Positions 8,763 to 16,890 of a stretch of DNA of 64,000 nucleotides are shown here, one piece after another. Below the pieces are notes generated by a model, which worked only from the letters and a program-made list of their open reading frames with translations, did not search any database and was not told where the DNA came from. The stretch is from Erysipelotrichaceae bacterium (GTDB lineage: Bacteria > Bacillota_I > Bacilli_A > RFN20 > CAG-449), in contig SVBA01000004.1 in assembly GCA_015059095.1 (NCBI GenBank), positions 48,118-112,117 on the forward strand, written 5' to 3'. Each line of letters begins with the position of its first letter. Positions within the stretch are counted from its first letter, which is position 1. Position numbers and translations under genes: made by a program.

Positions 8763-11369
8763 ATGAAAAAAATGACATCTTCAGAAATTAGACAAATGTG
8801 GTTAGATTTCTTTAAAGAAAAAGGCCACTATGTTGAACCAAGTGCTTCTTTAATTCCTAATAATGACCCGACTTTATTATGGATTAATGCTGGTGTAGCA
8901 GCTTTAAAGAAATACTTTGACGGTTCAGAAATCTCAAAATATAGTAGAATCACTAATGCTCAAAAAGCATTAAGAACTAATGATATTGATAATGTAGGTA
9001 AAACTGCTAGACATCATACTTTCTTTGAAATGCTTGGTAACTTCTCAATTGGTGATTATTTTAGAGATGAAGTTATTCCTTGGGCTTATGAATTATTAAC
9101 AAGTGAAAAATGGTATAACTTTGATAAAGATAAATTATATATTACATATCATACAGACGATATTGCTACTAGAAATTTATGGATTAAATGTGGTATAAGT
9201 GAAGATCACCTTTTACCACTTGATAGTAACTTCTGGGAAATTGGTAGTGGTCCATGTGGTCCAGATACTGAAATTTTCTATGATAGAGGTATTAAATATG
9301 ATCCTGAAAATATCGGTATTGAATTATTAAAAAATGATATTGAAAATGATAGATATATTGAAATTTGGAATATCGTATTCTCTCAATATAATGCAGAAGT
9401 TGGTGTTGAAAGAAGAGATTATAAAGAACTTCCAAGTAAAAATATTGATACAGGTGCAGGTTTAGAAAGATTTGCTTGTGTTATTCAAGAAGTTGAAACT
9501 AACTATGATACTGACTTATTCTATCCATACATTGAAGAAACAATGAAGTTAGCAAAATATCCTTATGATGATGAACATAAAATGCCATATAGAGTTATTG
9601 CTGATCATATTAGAACTTGTACTTTTGCTTTAGCTGATGGTGCGTCTTTCTCAAATGAAGGTAGAGGATATGTCTTAAGAAGAATCTTAAGAAGAGCAGT
9701 TCGTTATGGAAGAAAACTTGGTATTGAAAAACCATTCTTATCTTCTTTAGTAGGTAAAGTATGTGAAAATATGAAATCATTCTATCCTTACTTATTAGAA
9801 AAGAAAGAAAAAGTTGAAAAAATGATTAAAGCAGAAGAAGAAAAATTTGCTGCTACATTATCAAGTGGTGAACAATTATGTAAAAAGATGTTAGCAAATA
9901 CTGATTCAGTTCTTTCAGGTGCAGATTGCTTTAAATTATACGATACATATGGTTTCCCATTTGAATTAACTGAAGAAATTGCTGCTGAAGCAGGCAAAAC
10001 TTGTGATAAAGAAGGTTTTGATAAAGAAATGAAGGCTCAAAAAGAAAGAGCTAGAGCTGCTAGAGGTGAAAAAGAATCTATGAAAGCTCAATCATTTGAT
10101 TTAATGAACTTTACTACTCCAAGTGAATTCATTTATAAAAATGAACAAGTTGAAGCTGAAGTAATTGGCTTATTTAAAGATGGTGTAAAGGTTGATGAAA
10201 TTGATGATGAAGGCGAAGTAATTTTCTCAAAAACAAGTTTCTATGCTACTATGGGTGGTCAAGTTGCAGATAATGGAACTATTGAAAATGAAAATTGTTC
10301 GGCTGAAGTTATCGATGTAAATTCTGCTCCTAATAAACAACATCTTCATTCAGTTAAAGTAGAATTTGGTTCAATTAAAGTTGGCGATAAATTCTTATTA
10401 AAATTAAATACAGAAAGAAGAGCTCAAATTCAAAGAAATCACTCTGTAACTCACCTTGTTCAAAGAGCACTTCAAGAAGTTTTAGGTGATCATGTCCATC
10501 AAGAAGGTTCATTTGTTTCTGAACATTCTTCTAGATTTGACTTTAATCACTATGAAAAGATTTCATTTAAACAATTATGTCAAATTGAAAAAACTGTTAA
10601 TGAATATATTACTAGAGACCTACCTGTAATCACTGAAGTATTACCTATTGAAGAAGCTAAAAAGCGTGGGGCTATGATGTTATTTAATGAAAAATACGGC
10701 GATGAAGTTAGAGTTGTAGAAATGGGCGATGTATCTAAAGAATTCTGCGGTGGTACTCATGTTTCTAGAACTAGTGAAATTGGTATGTTTGCTATTATGT
10801 ATGAAGAATCAATTGCAGCAGGTACTCGTCGTATTGAAGCAAAAACTGGTACAGCAGCATATGAATTATTAAAACAAAAAGAAATTGCTTTAGAATCTAT
10901 TCAACAACAAATTAAAGCAGGTTCTTATAAAGAAATTACAACTAGATTAAAATCTCTTCAAGAAGAAGTTTTATCATTAAGAAAACAAAATAGTGAATTA
11001 ACTCAAGAAGTTTCTAATTTTAAATCAAAAGAAATTATTAATGAATTTAAAGAAATTAATGGAAAACAAGTCTTATTAAAACAAGTTAAAGGCTATGATA
11101 AAGATATGTTCTCTAAATTATTTGACTCATTAAAAGTTGTTCATCCAACTAGTATTGTTGTATTAGCAAATGTTCTTGCTGAAAGAATTCAATTAATCGC
11201 ATACGTTTCTAAAGATTTAATTCCAAATTATAATGCAGGTAAAATTATTAAAGATATAACTGCAGTAATTGGTGGATCAGGTGGAGGAAGACCTGATGTT
11301 GCTCAAGGTGGCGGTAAGGATGCTTCAAAAATTGATGAAGCTTTCAATTCTTTAAAGAAAGGATTCTAA
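8763..11369 (+). CDS. alaS: Alanyl-tRNA synthetase
   Basis: An 868-residue class II synthetase of normal bacterial length. The catalytic domain shows MTSSEIRQMWLDFFKEKGH, the motif-2 region TARHHTFFEMLGNFSIGDYF and the class II motif-3 region ending GYVLRRILRRAVRYGR. The editing domain zinc ligands are H560, H564, C662 and H666 (HSVTHL, CGGTHV). The C-terminal DHHA1 domain ends GGSGGGRPDVAQGGG. The start ATG has an AGGAGG about 8 bases upstream. It charges tRNA-Ala and clears misacylated Ser/Gly. It is the first gene of the T-box-controlled operon, with ruvX one base after its stop. Confidence 0.98.
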   Translation: MKKMTSSEIRQMWLDFFKEKGHYVEPSASLIPNNDPTLLWINAGVAALKKYFDGSEISKYSRITNAQKALRTNDIDNVGKTARHHTFFEMLGNFSIGDYFRDEVIPWAYELLTSEKWYNFDKDKLYITYHTDDIATRNLWIKCGISEDHLLPLDSNFWEIGSGPCGPDTEIFYDRGIKYDPENIGIELLKNDIENDRYIEIWNIVFSQYNAEVGVERRDYKELPSKNIDTGAGLERFACVIQEVETNYDTDLFYPYIEETMKLAKYPYDDEHKMPYRVIADHIRTCTFALADGASFSNEGRGYVLRRILRRAVRYGRKLGIEKPFLSSLVGKVCENMKSFYPYLLEKKEKVEKMIKAEEEKFAATLSSGEQLCKKMLANTDSVLSGADCFKLYDTYGFPFELTEEIAAEAGKTCDKEGFDKEMKAQKERARAARGEKESMKAQSFDLMNFTTPSEFIYKNEQVEAEVIGLFKDGVKVDEIDDEGEVIFSKTSFYATMGGQVADNGTIENENCSAEVIDVNSAPNKQHLHSVKVEFGSIKVGDKFLLKLNTERRAQIQRNHSVTHLVQRALQEVLGDHVHQEGSFVSEHSSRFDFNHYEKISFKQLCQIEKTVNEYITRDLPVITEVLPIEEAKKRGAMMLFNEKYGDEVRVVEMGDVSKEFCGGTHVSRTSEIGMFAIMYEESIAAGTRRIEAKTGTAAYELLKQKEIALESIQQQIKAGSYKEITTRLKSLQEEVLSLRKQNSELTQEVSNFKSKEIINEFKEINGKQVLLKQVKGYDKDMFSKLFDSLKVVHPTSIVVLANVLAERIQLIAYVSKDLIPNYNAGKIIKDITAVIGGSGGGRPDVAQGGGKDASKIDEAFNSLKKGF

Positions 11370-11370
11370 T

Positions 11371-11796
11371 ATGATTGGAAAAGTTTTAGGATTAGACTTA
11401 GGAGAAAAAACTTTAGGTATCGCTGAATCAGATATCATGGGTATAATTGCTACCGGAGTAGAAAACTTTAGATTTGAATCTTGTGATTTTGATAAAGCAA
11501 TGGAAAGAGTTCATTTCTATGTAAAAAGAGATATGATTAAAGAAATTGCTTTAGGTTTACCTCTTCATATGTCAGGAGATGAATCAGATCACTCTATTAT
11601 GTGTAGAGAATTTAAAGCAAGAATTGAAAAAGAAATTCCTGGAATTAAAGTTGTTTTAATTGATGAAAGATGGACAACAAAACAAGCTACTAGAACACTT
11701 TTAGAAGCTGACTTATCGAGAAATAAAAGAAAGAAAGTAATTGATAAAATGGCAGCAGTTGTCATTTTAGAAACATATTTACAAATGAGAGGCTAA
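11371..11796 (+). CDS. ruvX: Holliday junction resolvase-like / pre-16S rRNA nuclease YqgF (RuvX)
   Basis: A 141-residue RNase H-fold protein of standard length. The acidic active-site motifs are present: VLGLDLGEKTLGIAESD at the N-terminus, EIALGLP in the middle, LIDERWTTKQA and a C-terminal DKMAAVVIL. The family processes the 5' end of 16S rRNA and was earlier proposed as a Holliday junction resolvase. The alaS-yqgF-yrzB order is a conserved Firmicutes arrangement. It begins 1 base after alaS and ends 2 bases before yrzB, so all three are translationally close. Confidence 0.95.
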   Translation: MIGKVLGLDLGEKTLGIAESDIMGIIATGVENFRFESCDFDKAMERVHFYVKRDMIKEIALGLPLHMSGDESDHSIMCREFKARIEKEIPGIKVVLIDERWTTKQATRTLLEADLSRNKRKKVIDKMAAVVILETYLQMRG

Positions 11797-11798
11797 TT

Positions 11799-12065
11799 AT
11801 GGAAAAGAAAATTAATAATGAATTGTTTGTTACTACTAATGATGGTAGACAATTAACTTTCAAAGTTTTATTTACATATCACAGTGAAGATTTTGAAAAA
11901 GATTATGTTTTCTTCTATGAAGAAAATGATGAAGATAATATCATTGTTTATTCTTATGATGACTCTAATACACTTCATGAAATTGAAGATGAAGAAGAAT
12001 TTAAAGAATTAGATGAAGTTCTTGAAGCATATGATGAAGAACATTCTAAAAAAGAACAACAATAA
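11799..12065 (+). CDS. yrzB: DUF1292 family protein (YrzB-like)
   Basis: An 88-residue, strongly acidic protein rich in Asp, Glu and Tyr, ending KKEQQ. The size, acidity, the pattern of short beta strands (FEKDYVFFYEENDEDNIIVYSY) and its place directly after alaS-ruvX match the DUF1292/YrzB family of Firmicutes, whose function is not established. It is the last gene of the operon; the terminator starts 8 bases after its stop. Confidence 0.85.
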   Translation: MEKKINNELFVTTNDGRQLTFKVLFTYHSEDFEKDYVFFYEENDEDNIIVYSYDDSNTLHEIEDEEEFKELDEVLEAYDEEHSKKEQQ

Positions 12066-12072
12066 TTAAATG

Positions 12073-12114
12073 AAAGATATGCAAGATAGTAAAATATTCT
12101 GCATATCTTTTTTT
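12073..12114 (+). terminator. Strong terminator of the alaS-ruvX-yrzB operon
   Basis: An 11-bp perfect stem, AAAGATATGCA (12073-12083) with TGCATATCTTT (12100-12110), closes on seven Ts (12108-12114). The stem begins within three bases of an ATG at 12070 that is in frame with the next gene, which is strong evidence that this ATG is not the real start of that gene. Confidence 0.85.
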
Positions 12115-13272
12115 ATGAACGATATATTTTTGGATTCAAGAAAAGTAAAGAAAAATGATTATTTTATTTCTTTAAGAGGAAATAAAGATGATGGGATTTA
12201 TCATCTTAAAGAGGTTATCAAAAAAGGTGGAAAATTAATGTATTCTGACAATTTTTCATATAATTATTTTCCAAATTTAAAAGAAGATTTAAATAAAATT
12301 TTAATTAAACATTATAAACTAGAATTTAAAGTGAAAATAATAGGAATAACTGGAACAAATAAAAAAACTAGTGTTTCATACTTATTAACTAAAGGATTAA
12401 ATAGATATGGTTATAAAGCAAAGTGTATTTCTACTATAAAAGGTGAAGATACTTATTTTTCAAGTTTAACTACTCCTAGAAATGATGATTTAATTAGAAT
12501 TATTAAAAAAGCTGAAAAAGAGAATTTGGACTATTTAATTTTGGAAGTAAGTTCGATTGGCTATAAAGAAGGAAGAGTAAATGATATTCCATTTTTTTTA
12601 GGTGTTTTAACATCTCTTGAAAGTGATCATCTTGATTATCATAAGAATATATTTAATTATCATTTATCTAAAATTGAATTTATTGAAAAATGTAATAATA
12701 AAGTTATTGGAATTAATAAATCTAAGGAAGAAATATTAAGAGACGTATTATCAAAATGCCTAAAAAAAGAACAAATAAATGAATTTTTATTAAATTTACC
12801 TCAAGTGCCAGGTAGAGAAGAAATAATTAATTTAAATCCATTAATTATTGTTGATTATGCTCATACTAGTTCTGCTTTAGAATACATATTAAGCAAATAT
12901 AAAAAGAAGTGCAAAGGGAAATTAGTAACTATAATTGGAGCAGGTGGAAATCGAGATAAATCTAAAAGGAAGATATATGGTGATTTGGTATATAAATATT
13001 CTGATATTTCAATTATTACTAGCGATAATCCTCGAAATGAAGATCCAAAAAAGATAATTGATGAGATTATAGAAGATAGAGAAAATGTAATAAAAATTAT
13101 CGATAGAGAAAAAGCAATTATTTATGGTTTAAGCTTATTAAAGGAAAATGATACATTGTTAGTTTTAGGAAAAGGTAATGAAGAATATATCGAAATTAAT
13201 GATAAATTACTTCCTTTCAATGATAAAAAAACAGTTTTAAAATATTTAAATATAGACTTGAATAGTCTATAA
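12115..13272 (+). CDS. Divergent Mur ligase, MurE-like
   Basis: A 385-residue Mur-ligase-fold protein, about 100 residues shorter than usual MurE because the N-terminal UDP-binding domain is compact. MurE features: DSRKVKKNDYFISLRG, LTTPRNDDL, LEVSS, ESDHLDYH, and DNPRNEDP at D304-P311, where DNPR is the usual signature for adding meso-diaminopimelate. Odd points: the P-loop reads GTNKKTS (G80-S86) instead of GTNGKT, and the usual EVSSHAL is EVSSIGY. The frame extends to an ATG at 12070, but that lies in the preceding terminator, so ATG 12115 is preferred; neither has a clear Shine-Dalgarno site. It could be an active but fast-evolving MurE or a paralogue with another job. Confidence 0.7.
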   Translation: MNDIFLDSRKVKKNDYFISLRGNKDDGIYHLKEVIKKGGKLMYSDNFSYNYFPNLKEDLNKILIKHYKLEFKVKIIGITGTNKKTSVSYLLTKGLNRYGYKAKCISTIKGEDTYFSSLTTPRNDDLIRIIKKAEKENLDYLILEVSSIGYKEGRVNDIPFFLGVLTSLESDHLDYHKNIFNYHLSKIEFIEKCNNKVIGINKSKEEILRDVLSKCLKKEQINEFLLNLPQVPGREEIINLNPLIIVDYAHTSSALEYILSKYKKKCKGKLVTIIGAGGNRDKSKRKIYGDLVYKYSDISIITSDNPRNEDPKKIIDEIIEDRENVIKIIDREKAIIYGLSLLKENDTLLVLGKGNEEYIEINDKLLPFNDKKTVLKYLNIDLNSL

Positions 13273-13317
13273 TAATTCTATTGACACAAATAAACAAAGT
13301 GATAGGAGGACAATATT

Positions 13318-15993
13318 ATGTTTTTTTCTCGTTATGAGTATCAACCTATTTATTTAATAATCTATAATTTTTTAAGATGTAGAGAGAAAATGGCAGAAGG
13401 AGAGATTTTATCTATAATTGATGAAGACGGATATGATGGTTTGAAAGCTAAATTAGATGTTGAAGAAATTACTAAATTAGCAATTCAAGCTATTGAAACT
13501 TATTTAATGAAAACAGCAACTATAGATTTTCAACGTTTAGTAAATGATTATTTAGATGATAACTTAGATTATTTTATGGATTTAGGTTTCTTAGTTGGTG
13601 GAAATTATTATGAAACTAATGTTTTAAATAATGCCAAATTAGATGTTATTTGTTATTTCCATAATAACTTCATATATAAAAATTCTGATTTGAATTTTAA
13701 ATATTGTAACAAAACTTGTCTTTATGAAGATTTATCCTCAGAAGATAGAGATAATGAATTATTTATTTTAAATCCTATTTTAAGCGCGATTGGAAGTATG
13801 TATTCATTAGGAAAAGTAGATTTTGAAAATAAAGAATTTCAATTAAAAGATGAATTAAAGACTGAATTAGATAAACACATTAAGGCTTTAAGTAAAGAAA
13901 GCATTGAAGAAATCTATTATGAAAATGAATATGGTGAATATAAGGAAATTACTGGTGAATTTGCTAAAGAATTAGGTTTAGTATATCAAGTTGAAGACAA
14001 TGAAATTACTATTAGTGGTTATGAAGGAAAGAATGACACACTTTATATTCCTAGTACTATTGATGAAATTCCTGTTAAATATTTAAAAAAATGTAATGAT
14101 TTAAAAATTACTAAATTAGTAGTTTTAGCAGATTTAAAAGAACTTAAAGGCAATTCTTTCTCATATTGCTATTCTTTAAAACAAGTTGATGTTATTGGTT
14201 CTTTAGGACTAGTGGGTCAAGCAGTATTTTATAAAACTAAAGTTCCAACTGTAACTTTTAGAGGTGTTACTTATGTGACAATTAATAATAATCCATGTTA
14301 TTTGTTAACTAGATATGAAGATTTTTTACCTACAGTTTATGTTGAAAGAAAATGTAAATCAATTGCTTCAGCAGCATTCTTTGGAACTAATGTAGAAAGT
14401 GTATCTGCTCCAAGTGTTGAATATATAGGCGAAAAAGCATTTGGACAATGTAAAAAATTAAGATCAATTCAATTAAACAATTGGTTAAAAGGAATTGGTG
14501 AATATGCATTCTATATTTGTGAATCTTTAATGAATATTAAAATTGATGCCAGAGTATTACCACCATACCTATTCTATAGATGTTCCTCTTTAAAAAATGT
14601 AAGTATAGGAAAGGGTGTTGAAGAATTAGGTTTATATTCTTTATCTTATTGTGATAATTTAAAAAGTGTAACAATTCCAGGGTCTGTTCATAAAATTGGT
14701 CAATTAATTTTTGAATATACTCCAATTGAAGAATTAAGATTTGAAAAAGATTATTATTGGAATGCTAAAGATGATTATGGTGAAGAATTAACTCTTTCTC
14801 CAGAAATGTTAAAAGATCCTAGAAATAATGCTAGATTCTTTAAAAAACATGATGAATTTGATTTTGAAGTAGATTTAGCTTCATCGATTGTTGAAAATAT
14901 GACTAAAGAAGAAGCATTAGCATATGGTTTTATTTTAGACGAAGATGATATATATGATGGCTATACTATTGAAGATTGGACAAAAGATGAAAAGGTTTGT
15001 GTCGTTCCAAAGACCATTGATAATATTAATGTAACTGTTTTAGGTTCATATTTTAGTGAAAATTTCAGAAATAAAGAAAAATTAGAAAAATTAATTATTT
15101 TATCAGATGTTAAATTCTTTGGTGAAGATATGTTTAAAAATTGTAAGAATTTAAAAGATATTACTTTACCAACTAGTATCGAATATTTTGTTGGATTATT
15201 TAAAGATTGTCCTAAAATTACTACTGTTGAAAGGGGAGTTACTTATATTAAGATAAATAATGACCCTTATTATTATGCAAGTGCAGTTGATAAAGAGTCT
15301 AATTATGTTACATTTAATCCAAAAACTAAGATATTAGGAACTTCATTATTTTTCAATAATCAAAATATTGAGTATATTGATTTGCCAGATTGTGAATTTA
15401 TTCCTGAAACATTTGCTTATAAATGTAAAAGATTACAAAGTATTATGATTCCTGATACAGTAAAAATAATTAAAAATGGTGCGTTTGGTTATTGTTTTTC
15501 ATTGTCTAAAGTTCTTTTCTTAGGTGAAGAAAATTTAAAAACATTAGATTATAGTGCTTTTGAAAGATGTGTGAATTTACGTAAAATTGATATTCCTAGA
15601 TCAGTAGAAGAAATATTAAATTGCTGTTTTGAAAATTGTATTATGTTATCTAATATTACTTTACCAAGTAGATTAAATAAAATTGGCAGAAAAGCGTTTT
15701 ATAATTGCTTATCTTTAATTACTGCGACTACTTATCATGAAAACTGGATTTGTGAAAAAGATAACCAAAAAATTTATCTTTCTGATAAATATTATTCAAA
15801 TACTTCTGAGTGTGCAAAAGTTTTAAAATATTTTTATGATTATACAATTACCAAATTTGATGGAAATATAATGGAACATTTAGATAATGTTGAAGGAACT
15901 GCTTCAAGTAAAAAATTAGTATTTGCTAGAGGGGAAGTAGTTTATAGAAGAAAACAAGATGAATATCGAAGTGGAACCTTCGATTACGAGTAG
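13318..15993 (+). CDS. BspA-type leucine-rich repeat protein (LRR_5), apparently not secreted
   Basis: An 891-residue protein. The first roughly 210 residues are a non-repeat helical domain (MFFSRYEYQPIYLIIYNFLRC...). From about residue 225 there are two blocks (about 225-480 and 540-830) of 23-residue-spaced BspA/TpLRR repeats, with units such as IGEKAFGQCKKLRSIQL, VPSSV-like IPGSV and LPTSIEYF. Such repeats usually mediate protein binding on the surface of gut and oral bacteria. Here, unusually, no signal peptide, lipobox or C-terminal anchor is visible, and the repeats contain many Cys residues, which suggests a cytoplasmic protein. The start has an AGGAGG 7 bases upstream. The partner is unknown. 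Confidence 0.8.
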   Translation: MFFSRYEYQPIYLIIYNFLRCREKMAEGEILSIIDEDGYDGLKAKLDVEEITKLAIQAIETYLMKTATIDFQRLVNDYLDDNLDYFMDLGFLVGGNYYETNVLNNAKLDVICYFHNNFIYKNSDLNFKYCNKTCLYEDLSSEDRDNELFILNPILSAIGSMYSLGKVDFENKEFQLKDELKTELDKHIKALSKESIEEIYYENEYGEYKEITGEFAKELGLVYQVEDNEITISGYEGKNDTLYIPSTIDEIPVKYLKKCNDLKITKLVVLADLKELKGNSFSYCYSLKQVDVIGSLGLVGQAVFYKTKVPTVTFRGVTYVTINNNPCYLLTRYEDFLPTVYVERKCKSIASAAFFGTNVESVSAPSVEYIGEKAFGQCKKLRSIQLNNWLKGIGEYAFYICESLMNIKIDARVLPPYLFYRCSSLKNVSIGKGVEELGLYSLSYCDNLKSVTIPGSVHKIGQLIFEYTPIEELRFEKDYYWNAKDDYGEELTLSPEMLKDPRNNARFFKKHDEFDFEVDLASSIVENMTKEEALAYGFILDEDDIYDGYTIEDWTKDEKVCVVPKTIDNINVTVLGSYFSENFRNKEKLEKLIILSDVKFFGEDMFKNCKNLKDITLPTSIEYFVGLFKDCPKITTVERGVTYIKINNDPYYYASAVDKESNYVTFNPKTKILGTSLFFNNQNIEYIDLPDCEFIPETFAYKCKRLQSIMIPDTVKIIKNGAFGYCFSLSKVLFLGEENLKTLDYSAFERCVNLRKIDIPRSVEEILNCCFENCIMLSNITLPSRLNKIGRKAFYNCLSLITATTYHENWICEKDNQKIYLSDKYYSNTSECAKVLKYFYDYTITKFDGNIMEHLDNVEGTASSKKLVFARGEVVYRRKQDEYRSGTFDYE

Positions 15994-16002
15994 AGATTAT
16001 TT

Positions 16003-16818
16003 ATGAAATTAGCAGTTTTAGGTCCAAAAGGCACCTTTTCTGATATAGGTGCTCAAGAATATTTAAAATCAAAGAAGATAGATGGTGATATTATTTTCTT
16101 TTCAACAATTGATGAATCAGTCAAAGCTTTAAATGATTCTTCTTTTGACATTGCACTTATTCCGCTTGAAAATTCTTTAGATGGTTATGTTCAAAGAAGT
16201 TTAGACTTACTACTTGAAGAAGAAGTATATATTACTGAAGAAATTAAACTACCAATTCATTTTAAACTAGTTTCTAATTGTAAATTTGAAGAAATTAATA
16301 AAGTATATGTTCAATTCAAATCCCAAGGTCAATGTATAAATATTATTAATAAAATTAATAATCCTAAAGTAATAAATACTGAGTCTAATACTTCTTCATA
16401 TGAAATGTTTCTAAAAGATAATGAAAAAGCTTGTGCGATTGTTCCTTTGCATTTAGAAACTAATGATGCATTAAATAAAATCGATAATGTAGAAGATATG
16501 TATGAAAATTTTACTCGCTTCATTATTTTAAAAAAAGGGAAAAGAATTGTATCAAAAGTTAAAGGAAATGAATTAATGTGTCCGATGTTTATATGTCCAA
16601 GTTCAGATAGATCAGGTATATTATTTGAAATTCTGAAAACTTTTGCAGAACTAGATCTAAATTTAACTTCAATCATATCTAGACCAACTAAAAAGAAATT
16701 TGGGACATATAATTTCTATTTAGAAGTTAGAACATCATCTTTGAATTATGATACGATGTTAGAAGCAATCATTAAACTTAAGAAAAATTATGATATTAAG
16801 GTATTAGGTATATATTAA
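16003..16818 (+). CDS. pheA: Prephenate dehydratase
   Basis: A 271-residue monofunctional PheA: a type-2 periplasmic-binding-protein-like catalytic domain starting MKLAVLGPKGTFSDIGA, with IPLENSLDGYV and the catalytic TRF motif in ENFTRFIIL, then a C-terminal ACT domain (about 195-271). It converts prephenate to phenylpyruvate in phenylalanine synthesis. The Phe-binding ESRP motif of the ACT domain reads ISRP here, so feedback control may be altered. The start has weak Shine-Dalgarno support and lies 9 bases after the LRR gene. No other aromatic pathway genes are nearby. A clear terminator follows. Confidence 0.93.
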   Translation: MKLAVLGPKGTFSDIGAQEYLKSKKIDGDIIFFSTIDESVKALNDSSFDIALIPLENSLDGYVQRSLDLLLEEEVYITEEIKLPIHFKLVSNCKFEEINKVYVQFKSQGQCINIINKINNPKVINTESNTSSYEMFLKDNEKACAIVPLHLETNDALNKIDNVEDMYENFTRFIILKKGKRIVSKVKGNELMCPMFICPSSDRSGILFEILKTFAELDLNLTSIISRPTKKKFGTYNFYLEVRTSSLNYDTMLEAIIKLKKNYDIKVLGIY

Positions 16819-16840
16819 GTCATCGTGCAGATGACTTTTT
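16818..16840 (+). terminator. Rho-independent terminator after pheA
   Basis: AGTCATC and GATGACT flank a 5-base loop (GTGCA), followed by Ts. The stem overlaps the pheA stop codon. Confidence 0.8.
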
Positions 16841-16890
16841 ATTTTGAAATATTTCTAAAATCTAATTCATAGAATTAGATAGGTGAAATT

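Noticed and set aside
13255..13300. A TTGACA at 13281 as promoter of the LRR gene
   Set aside because: No -10-like hexamer occurs at a workable distance before the ribosome site.
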